Shown here: positions 7,190 to 14,185 of the stretch, piece after piece | Layout: every line of letters starts with the position of its first letter | Numbering within the stretch: position 1 is the first letter of the stretch | NCBI GenBank assembly: GCA_938023705.1 | Contig: CALJDJ010000039.1 | Location: forward strand, 1 to 18,470 | DNA length: 18,470 bases | Direction of reading: 5' to 3' | Source of the DNA: an uncultured Collinsella sp. | Lineage (GTDB): Bacteria > Actinomycetota > Coriobacteriia > Coriobacteriales > Coriobacteriaceae | The notes under the pieces: model-generated | The model's database searches: none | Seen by the model: the letters and a program-made list of their open reading frames with translations, nothing else | Told to the model about the DNA's origin: nothing | Made by a program: the position numbers and the translations under genes

Positions 7190-8785
7190 ATGGAGACGAA
7201 CGTTATCTGGCGCAATGCCCGCGCGGCTGTTATCGAGCTCGACGATGGCGGCTACTTTACCTGTGCCGATACGTGGGAGATCTTTGTCAACGATGAGCCC
7301 GCCGGTACCACGAATACGGTCGAGACCTATGTCGATGGCCTGACCCCCGGCAAGCGCAACCTGATCCGCTTTGTCTGCGGCGAGCGCGAGTTGAGCGTAG
7401 GCGTCACCACGCCGGCGGAGCCCTTTACCATCAACGTTCGCGACTGCGGAGCCAAGGGCGATGCCGAGCACGATGACACCACTAACATTCAGGCTGCCAT
7501 CATGGCCTGCCCCAAGGGCGGGCGCGTGCTGATCCCCGCCGGCAACTACCGCATCAAGTCCCTCTTCCTTAAGAGCAATATCAACATCGAGCTTGCCGAG
7601 GGCGCGGTGCTGCTGGCCCGTCACGACCGCGCGGCGCTTGCCTACATTCCGGGCACGGTCACGGGCGACGAGGGCGCCGGGTATGCCGGCACCGACATGC
7701 TGCCCCTGGGCCGCTGGGAAGGCGAGAGCTTCTCGACCTACTGTTCGACCTTTACGGGCCTGAGCGTGCACGACGTGTGCATCTATGGCCGCGGCGCCAT
7801 CGACGGCCAGACCGATTTTGCCGAGGACAACTGGTGGAACAAGGACTTTAAGAACATCTTCCGTCCCGAGGAGGGCCGCGAGATCGCCCGCCCGCGCATG
7901 ATCTTCCTGTCCGAGTGCGAAAACGTGAGTCTTGCCGGCTTTACCGTGCGCAACAGCCCGGCGTGGAATATCCATCCCATTCTGTGCGAGCACGTCGATG
8001 CCCTGTGCCTGTCCATCGAGGGTCCCAAGAACTCCCACAACACCGACGGTTTCGATCCCGAGAGCTGCGGTTTTGTCCGCATCCTTGGCTGTCAGTTCTC
8101 GGTGGGGGACGACTGCATCGCCATCAAGAGCGGCAAACTGGGCATTGAACCCGAGCTCCGTCCCGCCACGCACGACGTGCTGATCTCGCACTGCTACATG
8201 CACGACGGCCACGGCGCCGTGGTGCTGGGATCCGAGGCCGCCGGCGGCATCAAGGACCTCACCGTGAGCAAGTGCCTCTTTGAGCGCACCGACCGCGGCC
8301 TGCGCGTCAAGACACGCCGCGGACGCGGCAAGGACGCCGTCAACGAGGGCATCACCTTCGAGCACATTCGCATGGATAAGGTGCTCACGCCCTTCGTGGT
8401 CAACTCGTTCTACTTCTGCGACAAGGACGGCAAGACCGACTACGTGCAGTCTCGCGAGGCGCTGCCCGTCGACGACCGTACGCCCGGCTTTGGCGCCACG
8501 ACGTTTTGCGATATCGAGGCCATCAACTGCCATGCGGCCGCGGCCTATATCACGGGCCTTCCCGAGAGCAAGGTGACGCGCCTGACGTTCCAGGATGTCC
8601 ATGTGACCTTTGCCGCCGATGCCGAGCCCTTTGTGCCGGCCATGGCCTGCGGCGTGGAGCCCATGGTGCGCCAGGGCATCATCGCGCAGAACGTGAAAGT
8701 CCTCGACCTGCAGAACGTGCGCATCGAGGGTCAGGATGGCGACGAGCTGCAGCTGCAAAACGTCGACAAGGTTATCCACGCGTAG
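7190..8785 (+). CDS. GH28 polygalacturonase / exo-galacturonosidase, cytoplasmic
   Basis: Glycoside hydrolase family 28, cleaving alpha-1,4-galacturonosyl bonds of homogalacturonan or oligogalacturonides. The 531-aa protein has an N-terminal fibronectin-III-like segment (about 1-80), then the beta-helix. All hallmark motifs are present: NTDGFD (284-289), GDDCIAIKSG (306-315), GHGAVVLGSE (340-349) and RVK (372-374), giving catalytic Asp286, Asp307 and Asp308. The N-terminal module is typical of bacterial exo-acting members. There is no signal peptide, so it should act on imported oligomers. ATG 7190 follows GAGGGAGAG (7177-7185); an in-frame TTG at 7175 overlaps that ribosome site and is rejected. 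No operator is seen between the preceding terminator and this gene; it may depend on read-through or on an unrecognised promoter. Confidence 0.92.
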   Translation: METNVIWRNARAAVIELDDGGYFTCADTWEIFVNDEPAGTTNTVETYVDGLTPGKRNLIRFVCGERELSVGVTTPAEPFTINVRDCGAKGDAEHDDTTNIQAAIMACPKGGRVLIPAGNYRIKSLFLKSNINIELAEGAVLLARHDRAALAYIPGTVTGDEGAGYAGTDMLPLGRWEGESFSTYCSTFTGLSVHDVCIYGRGAIDGQTDFAEDNWWNKDFKNIFRPEEGREIARPRMIFLSECENVSLAGFTVRNSPAWNIHPILCEHVDALCLSIEGPKNSHNTDGFDPESCGFVRILGCQFSVGDDCIAIKSGKLGIEPELRPATHDVLISHCYMHDGHGAVVLGSEAAGGIKDLTVSKCLFERTDRGLRVKTRRGRGKDAVNEGITFEHIRMDKVLTPFVVNSFYFCDKDGKTDYVQSREALPVDDRTPGFGATTFCDIEAINCHAAAAYITGLPESKVTRLTFQDVHVTFAADAEPFVPAMACGVEPMVRQGIIAQNVKVLDLQNVRIEGQDGDELQLQNVDKVIHA

Positions 8786-8822
8786 GGTAGTGCTCCTGCA
8801 CAAGTGAATACGGCATGTTGAG

Positions 8823-8858
8823 GCGTGCGACGGTCGGGTCTGCCCGGCTGTCGCACGC
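8823..8858 (+). other. Long hairpin between GH28 and the esterase fusion
   Basis: A 16-bp stem (GCGTGCGAC ... GTCGCACGC with two wobble pairs inside) has a TCTG loop. It is followed by AATCTAT and not by a T tract, so it is more likely an mRNA-stability or processing hairpin than an efficient terminator. Confidence 0.6.
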
Positions 8859-8916
8859 AATCTATAGGTGCCGGTATTGCACGGTGGGTGTTCTGTGACA
8901 GAAAGCGTAATGACAG

Positions 8917-11082
8917 ATGAGTGGTAAAGAACAGCTCTTTGAGGTATCGCTCGAACGCGAAGGCGCGTATCGCAGCATTTCGGCGGCGCTCGAGGCGGCG
9001 GAGCGGTGTGTGCCCGATGCGACCGTGCCGGTGCGCGTGCTGGTGGCGCCGGGTGAGTACCGCGAACGGGTCGAAATTCGTCGTCCGCATGTGACGCTCG
9101 AGGGCGAGACGGCCGACAGCGTGCGTATCGTGGGAGGCCTGGGTGCCAAGATGCCTTCGGAAGATGGTAGCGGCCAGGATGGAAGACTCGGCACCTTCCG
9201 TACGTACACGGTGCTGGTCGATGCCGACGACGTGACGCTTGCGGGTCTAACAATCGAAAACAACGCCGGTGATGGGCGCGAGGTCGGTCAGGCGATTGCC
9301 CTGTATGCCGATGGTGACCGCCTGGTTGTCGATGCCTGCTGCATTAAGGGACACCAGGACACGCTCTTTTTGGGGCCGCTGCCGCTGCGCGAGGCCAAGC
9401 CGGGCGGCTTTATAGGCCCCAAGCAGTTCGCCCCGCGCCGCGTGGGGCGGCAGTATTTTCGACGTTGCCGGATCGAGGGCGATGTCGACTTTATCTTTGG
9501 CGGCGCGCGTGCCTACTTTGAGGGGTGTGAGATTCGCTCGCTCAACCGCGATATGGATGTCAACGGGTATGTAACGGCAGTCTCCACGCCTCAGGGCGAG
9601 CCGTACGGATTTGTGTTTCATGGCTGTTCGTTTACAGCCGATGAGGGCATTGCCCCCGGATCGGTCTATCTGGGTCGTCCATGGCGCGAGTGGGCCCAGA
9701 CCGTTTTGCTCGAATGCTGGCTGGGCCCCCATATTTCACTCGAGGGCTGGTGGGATTGGAATAAGCCAGCGGCACATGACGGCACCCTGTATGCCGGCGG
9801 TGCCCTGTTTGGCCCGGCGGGTGATACTGCCGCTTGGGTGCCGTGGGCGCATTGCCTGACCGGTCAGGATTCCGAACGCTATGCGCGTGACCGAGTGCTT
9901 GCCGGCACGGATGGTTGGGATCCCGAGGGCGGCGACGGTGATGCGGTAGAGACGGCCGGGCTATCTGCCAATGGCCGCACCGTGCACATCGAGACGTACT
10001 ACGAGGACGAACCTGCGCTGCGCGCCCGACTGAAGCGCGAGGGGCGCTCGGCCGCATTTACGGGCAAGACTCCCACAGACTTTGAGGCATGGAAGGCTGC
10101 GACCAGGACTCGTCTGTACGATATTTTGGGCCTTTCGCTTATGGACCGCGCCCCGATTGAGATTCGTGAACTCAATCGCGTGCGGGTTGCCGGCAGCATC
10201 GTGCGTACTCATGCGGTGTTGCAGGTTGAGCACGATGTGTGGATGCCGTTTTACCTGTTGGAGCCGTCCCGCCCCAAGCTTGACGAGCGGGGACTCAAGC
10301 GCTGCTATATCTGCCCGCATGGTCACCAGGGGGCGGGTGCTGCAAGCATAGCCGGCGTTGCGGGCGTGCCGGCGGTCGACGATGCCGTGCGTAAGTTCAA
10401 TTACGACTACGGTTTGCGTTTGGCGCGCATGGGTTATGTGACCGTCTGCCCCGATGCGCGTGGTTGGGGATACCGTCGTGACTGGAAGGGTCAGGGCGAC
10501 GACGAGAACAGCTACCTGCGCGGTACGTGTCTGAATCAAGCACGTATGGCCGAGCCGCTGGGTCTTACGGTCGCGGGCCTCAACGCCTGGGACAACATGC
10601 GCTTGATTGATTACTTGGAGACACGCGGTGACATTGCCATGGACGACCTGGGCTGCTTTGGTTTTTCGGGCGGCGGTTACATGACGTTGTACCTGTCCGC
10701 ACTCGACCCGCGCGTGCGCAAGGCGTTTGTCTCGGGCTATCTGTACGGCGTTGATGATTCGCTACTGCACCTCAACGGCAATTGCAGCTGCAATTACACG
10801 CCTGGACTCTGGCGTCTGCTCGACATGGGCGACATTGCATCGCTTGTCGCGCCACGGCCGCTCTTGGTTCAGAGCTGCGAGAAAGACCATCTCAACGGCG
10901 CCCGCGGGCTTGCGAACGTAGACGAGCAGCTCGATATCGTTCGCGACGCCTACGCGCTGCTGGGCAAGGACGAAAACCTTCTGCACGAGGTGTGTCCGGG
11001 TGGACACCATCTTGGCGTGGCGCATCTTGCCGAGGATATCGAATGGCTCGATTCGCAAGTTGCGGAATGCGCCCACGCATAG
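8917..11082 (+). CDS. Fusion: CE8 pectin methylesterase + alpha/beta-hydrolase esterase
   Basis: A 721-aa two-enzyme protein. Residues about 10-320 are a carbohydrate esterase family 8 pectin methylesterase with GQAIA (Gln125), GHQDTLF (145-151, Gln147 and Asp148), DVDFIFGGA (189-197, Asp191) and YLGRPWR (251-257, Arg254): the oxyanion Gln, two catalytic Asp and the substrate Arg are all present. After a polar linker (about 330-385), residues 390-721 form an alpha/beta-hydrolase with nucleophile motif GFSGGG (Ser584), probable acid Asp657 and His697 or His698; large acetyl-xylan or pectin acetylesterase-like hydrolases are the nearest type. The combination predicts removal of methyl and acetyl groups from the same oligomer. 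No signal peptide is seen. The start ATG 8917 lacks a strong Shine-Dalgarno (GACAG just upstream), so a slightly different start is possible. Confidence 0.88.
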   Translation: MSGKEQLFEVSLEREGAYRSISAALEAAERCVPDATVPVRVLVAPGEYRERVEIRRPHVTLEGETADSVRIVGGLGAKMPSEDGSGQDGRLGTFRTYTVLVDADDVTLAGLTIENNAGDGREVGQAIALYADGDRLVVDACCIKGHQDTLFLGPLPLREAKPGGFIGPKQFAPRRVGRQYFRRCRIEGDVDFIFGGARAYFEGCEIRSLNRDMDVNGYVTAVSTPQGEPYGFVFHGCSFTADEGIAPGSVYLGRPWREWAQTVLLECWLGPHISLEGWWDWNKPAAHDGTLYAGGALFGPAGDTAAWVPWAHCLTGQDSERYARDRVLAGTDGWDPEGGDGDAVETAGLSANGRTVHIETYYEDEPALRARLKREGRSAAFTGKTPTDFEAWKAATRTRLYDILGLSLMDRAPIEIRELNRVRVAGSIVRTHAVLQVEHDVWMPFYLLEPSRPKLDERGLKRCYICPHGHQGAGAASIAGVAGVPAVDDAVRKFNYDYGLRLARMGYVTVCPDARGWGYRRDWKGQGDDENSYLRGTCLNQARMAEPLGLTVAGLNAWDNMRLIDYLETRGDIAMDDLGCFGFSGGGYMTLYLSALDPRVRKAFVSGYLYGVDDSLLHLNGNCSCNYTPGLWRLLDMGDIASLVAPRPLLVQSCEKDHLNGARGLANVDEQLDIVRDAYALLGKDENLLHEVCPGGHHLGVAHLAEDIEWLDSQVAECAHA

Positions 11083-11150
11083 CCCCACGGATGTTGCGAA
11101 TGAACGGTATGTACCTGTATGACCGCCGGTGTGCGGGTGAGGAGAAGAAT

Positions 11151-11819
11151 ATGGAAACGAAAAACTTGAGCGAATCGACCATCTGCTGCTTTGGCGATTC
11201 GACCACCTGGGGCGATAACGGATGCGGCGGGGGAGGCAACGACATCTCTTGGACCTCGCGCCTGGGTGCGCTGCTGGGCGGCGCTACGATCGAGAACTTT
11301 GGTATTAAGGGTTCGCGTATTGCCGTCAAGGCCGACCGTAGCGATTCGTTTGTCGAGCGCTTGGACGGCATCGATCACACGGCAGATATCTGCATCGTCT
11401 TTGGCGGCGTCAACGACTTTAGCCGCAACGTGCCGCTGGGAGAGCCGGGTAGCACCGACGTGCATGAGTTCTGCGGCGCGCTCGATTACCTGATCCGCAC
11501 CATCACGGAGCGCTCGCCCCGGTCAAGGCTCGTGTTTATGACGCCGTGCAAGACGAGCGGCAAGCACGAGAAGGATATTCCGGCAAGCAACGAGGCCAAC
11601 CATCTGGGCCTGACGCAAGACGCCTATGTGCAGGCGATGCTGGAGGTTTGCGACCGCTACTCGGTGCCGGTGATCGACCTCTATGCGCAAAGCGGTATCA
11701 GCCCGTTTTTGCCGGAGCACCGCGAGCTCTACATGCCGGACGGTCTGCATTACAGCCCTGCCGGCTATGAGCGCCTGGCGCATCGCATCGCTGCGGGCCT
11801 CACCGCCGTTTGCCGTTAA
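11151..11819 (+). CDS. SGNH/GDSL hydrolase, probable pectin-oligomer acetylesterase
   Basis: A 222-aa SGNH-superfamily esterase. Block I is FGDSTTWG (Ser17 nucleophile), block III is GGVND (Asn88), block V is DGLH (Asp197, His200), so the catalytic set is complete. Rhamnogalacturonan acetylesterases (CE12) and other acetylesterases share this fold; the pectin context makes deacetylation of galacturonic acid residues likely, but the substrate is inference. No signal peptide. ATG 11151 is preceded by GAGGAG (11139-11144). An in-frame longer reading starting at 10782 would overlap the upstream gene by 300 bases and is rejected. The end of this gene overlaps the third upstream box. Confidence 0.88.
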   Translation: METKNLSESTICCFGDSTTWGDNGCGGGGNDISWTSRLGALLGGATIENFGIKGSRIAVKADRSDSFVERLDGIDHTADICIVFGGVNDFSRNVPLGEPGSTDVHEFCGALDYLIRTITERSPRSRLVFMTPCKTSGKHEKDIPASNEANHLGLTQDAYVQAMLEVCDRYSVPVIDLYAQSGISPFLPEHRELYMPDGLHYSPAGYERLAHRIAAGLTAVCR

Positions 11820-11833
11820 AAGTTTGCCGTTCA
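11806..11833 (+). promoter_or_regulatory. Conserved 28-bp upstream box, copy 3 (GH105 promoter)
   Basis: CCGTTT starts at 11806 and CCGTTCA ends at 11833, again with CCGTT motifs 21 bp apart and an AAAA centre. It matches copy 2 at about 19 of 28 positions; the first palindrome is degraded (GCCGT in place of AACGG). The box begins inside the last codons of the SGNH gene and ends 11 bp before the next operator. Confidence 0.5.
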
Positions 11834-11872
11834 CGGGGATTATAGGGTTAACGTTCACCCTATAATCCCCGT
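11833..11872. repeat. 40-bp near-perfect palindrome centred on an operator
   Basis: The arms 11833-11852 and 11853-11872 are complementary at 19 of 20 positions. The operator forms the core and is extended outward through GGGGATTATAG / CTATAATCCCC. It could serve as an extended operator, or as an RNA hairpin that ends or protects the SGNH message, although no T tract follows. Confidence 0.75.
11845..11860. promoter_or_regulatory. LacI-type operator O1 of GH105
   Basis: GGGTTAACGTTCACCC has six of eight left and seven of eight right positions of the consensus. Its right half again gives TTCACC (11854-11859) as the -35. Confidence 0.78.
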
Positions 11873-11884
11873 TCGCGTTACACT
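11854..11884 (+). promoter_or_regulatory. Predicted GH105 promoter core
   Basis: The -35 is TTCACC (11854-11859). The -10 is GTTACA (11877-11882, 17-bp spacer) or TACACT (11879-11884, 19-bp spacer). The layout copies that of the other two promoters. Confidence 0.5.
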
Positions 11885-11885
11885 A

Positions 11886-11901
11886 GGGGAAACGTTCACC
11901 C
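11886..11901. promoter_or_regulatory. LacI-type operator O2 of GH105
   Basis: GGGGAAACGTTCACCC is centred 41 bp after O1, downstream of the -10 and 25 bp before the start codon. Confidence 0.72.
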
Positions 11902-11926
11902 ATCAATAACGTCAGAGGGGACAGCA

Positions 11927-13162
11927 ATGGGTTGCAATCAGATTCTGGACCGTTATATCGAGCAGTTGATCGAGACCTCTACGCCTCAGGCGCCGGCCTG
12001 GAATATCGAAAAGCTTCGCGCCGGCAAGGAGAACACCTGGAATTACATTGACGGCTGCATGATCAAGGCACTCATCGAGCTGTACGAGATCACCGGCGAG
12101 CAGCGTTACCTGACCTTCGCCGACGACTATATCGACTTCTTTGTCCAGGATGACGGCACCATCAAGCATTACGATCCCCAGGAGTACAACCTCGACAACG
12201 TCAACGCGGGCAAAACCCTCTACAAACTCTATGACCTGGTGGGCAAGCCCAAGTACCGTGCCGCCATGGATACCATCTATCGTCAGCTCGAAACCCAGCC
12301 GCGTACCAAAGAGGGTGTGTTTTGGCACAAGGCCGTCTACCCCAACCAGATCTGGCTCGACGGCATGTACATGGCGCAGCCGTTCTACATGCAGTACGAG
12401 CTGAGCTTCCACAACCGCCGTGCCTGCTCGGATAGCTTCCATATGTTCCAAGTGGTGCACGATTTGATGCGCAACCCCCTCAACGGCCTGTACTATCACG
12501 CCTACGACGCGAGCCGCAAGCAGTTCTGGTGCGATCCCGTCACCGGCCTTTCGGCCAACTTCTGGCTGCGCGCCGAGGGCTGGTTCGCCATGGCGCTCAT
12601 CGATACCTGGGAGCTCATGCCGCCCTCGATGTCGGCCGAGAAGGACGAGATCCGCAAGATGTTCCACGACCTGATCGACGCCATGCTGCCGTATCAGGAC
12701 GAGAAGACCGGCATGTGGCACCAGGTCATCAACCTGCCCAATATCGCCCCCAACTATCTGGAGGAGTCGGGCAGCGCCATCTTTGCCAACGCCATCATGA
12801 AGGGCGTGCGCCTGGGCGTGCTGGGCGAGCGCTACTACCAGTACGGCCGTCGCGCTTTTGATGGCATCTGCGATACGTGCCTGTCCGAGCGCGACGGGCA
12901 GTTGGCGCTTGACAATATCTGTCTGGTGGCGGGCCTTGGCAACACCGCGCACCGCGAGGGCACGTTTGGCTACTACATGAGTGAGCCCGTCGTCAAAAAC
13001 GACGCGAAGGGCGTGGCGCCGCTGGTGCTCGCCTATATCGAGACCATGCATCATGACAAGTTGGCCGGTAAGCGCGATCCGCTCGCCCCTTCGGGCGTGT
13101 GCTCCATCGACGACCCGTTTGGCGGCTACACGCCGGGCATCAATGCGTGCAAGGAGGCCTAG
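11927..13162 (+). CDS. GH105 unsaturated (rhamno)galacturonyl hydrolase
   Basis: Family 105 enzymes hydrate the double bond of the unsaturated uronate at the non-reducing end left by pectin or rhamnogalacturonan lyases, releasing it. The 411-aa protein is a six-hairpin (alpha/alpha)6 barrel. Asp145 in QIWLDGMYM matches the catalytic Asp143 of B. subtilis YteR; His134, Trp143, His191 and Arg215 fall at the same +2 offset from YteR active-site residues as I remember them. No signal peptide. ATG 11927 follows AGAGGGG (about 11914-11920). It has its own two-operator promoter and its stop is 2 bp before the next start, so the two are translationally coupled. It could prefer galacturonyl or rhamnogalacturonyl substrates. 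Confidence 0.9.
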   Translation: MGCNQILDRYIEQLIETSTPQAPAWNIEKLRAGKENTWNYIDGCMIKALIELYEITGEQRYLTFADDYIDFFVQDDGTIKHYDPQEYNLDNVNAGKTLYKLYDLVGKPKYRAAMDTIYRQLETQPRTKEGVFWHKAVYPNQIWLDGMYMAQPFYMQYELSFHNRRACSDSFHMFQVVHDLMRNPLNGLYYHAYDASRKQFWCDPVTGLSANFWLRAEGWFAMALIDTWELMPPSMSAEKDEIRKMFHDLIDAMLPYQDEKTGMWHQVINLPNIAPNYLEESGSAIFANAIMKGVRLGVLGERYYQYGRRAFDGICDTCLSERDGQLALDNICLVAGLGNTAHREGTFGYYMSEPVVKNDAKGVAPLVLAYIETMHHDKLAGKRDPLAPSGVCSIDDPFGGYTPGINACKEA

Positions 13163-13164
13163 GC

Positions 13165-14082
13165 ATGGCGCAGTCAAAAGGCGCGTTGAGCGTCGGCGTG
13201 CGTCTGCACGACCTGCCCGAGGGCACGGTGGAGGAGCGCATTCGCATGGCGGGCAAACTGGGTTTCTCGTGCATCCAGCTGCCGAGCAAAGTGCTCTACA
13301 AGTCCTTTGGTATTAATCGTTCCGGCCTTACGCACGAGCTCGCCGACCATCTGCGTGAGGTGCTCGCCGCCAGCGGCGTGCAGGTGGCGGTGCTCGGCTG
13401 CTATAAAAACCTGGCCACGCCCGATCAGAATCAGCTGGTCGATACCTATGCCGAGTATGAGGCGTGCCTGAGGTTTGCGCGCTGGCTTGGGGGCTGTCCG
13501 GTGGGAACCGAGACGGGGCGTCCCAACGCGCAGAACAAGATGGCCGATGACCGTTTTTCAGCCGCTGCGCTCGATGCGTTTTGCAAAAGACTCGTTCGCG
13601 TGTGCTCAATGGCCGAAAAGGAGTGCGGCGAGCTTCTGATTGAGCCCGGCTGGAACGAGATCGTCAATACGCCCGAGCGCTGCCGCGAGGTTCTGGAGCG
13701 CGTTTCGAGCACCTCACTCGGTGTGATCTACGATCCGGTGTCGCTGCTGCATCCCAGCGTCGTTGGCGAGGCGCAGGAAATCACCGCGCGTATGCTCTAC
13801 TTATGCGGCAGTAAGATTCGCGTGCTGCACGCCAAGGATTTTGAGGTCGTCGACAACGAGGACGAAGCCGGCTGGTGCGACGGTACGGGTTCTCGCCTGG
13901 TGTGCCACGGCGTGGGCGAGACGGGCCGCTATGACTTTGAGCCCGTGGTGGCCTGGGCGGCTGCCGCCTGTTCGGGGATTCCTTGCGTGGTCGAGAACAG
14001 CGTGCCGGCGACGGCGGCTAGCTGCCTGGCGACACTCGAGCGCATGTCCGCTCACTGCGGGGCTCTGCATCGCGAGATATAG
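13165..14082 (+). CDS. TIM-barrel sugar isomerase/epimerase, unassigned substrate
   Basis: A 305-aa member of the xylose isomerase-like TIM-barrel superfamily (AP endonuclease 2 fold; IolE / tagatose 3-epimerase type). Likely metal ligands are Glu160 (LLIEPGW), Asp190 (GVIYDPVSLLH), His222 (VLHAKDFE) and Glu278 (CVVENS), the usual Glu-Asp-His-Glu set. The exact reaction cannot be read from the sequence. ATG 13165 follows a strong AAGGAGG (13151-13157) lying inside the end of the GH105 gene, so it is made together with GH105. A role in epimerising a sugar or uronate released by GH105 (for example from rhamnogalacturonan) is inference. An in-frame extension from 13099 overlapping GH105 is rejected. 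Confidence 0.82.
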   Translation: MAQSKGALSVGVRLHDLPEGTVEERIRMAGKLGFSCIQLPSKVLYKSFGINRSGLTHELADHLREVLAASGVQVAVLGCYKNLATPDQNQLVDTYAEYEACLRFARWLGGCPVGTETGRPNAQNKMADDRFSAAALDAFCKRLVRVCSMAEKECGELLIEPGWNEIVNTPERCREVLERVSSTSLGVIYDPVSLLHPSVVGEAQEITARMLYLCGSKIRVLHAKDFEVVDNEDEAGWCDGTGSRLVCHGVGETGRYDFEPVVAWAAAACSGIPCVVENSVPATAASCLATLERMSAHCGALHREI

Positions 14083-14117
14083 CATTGGCTTTTGCCGTGG
14101 CGGCATATTGAGTTTGC

Positions 14118-14148
14118 TTGACTGGGGGCGGCAGTGAAGGGTTTTTAT
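14118..14148 (+). promoter_or_regulatory. Weak candidate promoter before the GltD-like gene
   Basis: TTGACT (14118-14123) and TTTTAT (14143-14148) have a 19-bp spacer. No operator of the pectin type is present. The gene may equally be read through from the GH105 promoter, as I see no terminator in the 103-bp gap. Confidence 0.3.
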
Positions 14149-14185
14149 CGTCGCCTCATTGGATTACATTAAAAAGGGGAGTTGC

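Noticed and set aside
10782..11150. 123-residue N-terminal extension of the SGNH protein
   Set aside because: It overlaps the end of the esterase fusion in another frame, and the Arg/Ala-rich product looks like a shadow; ATG 11151 places the GDS motif at the usual position near the N-terminus.
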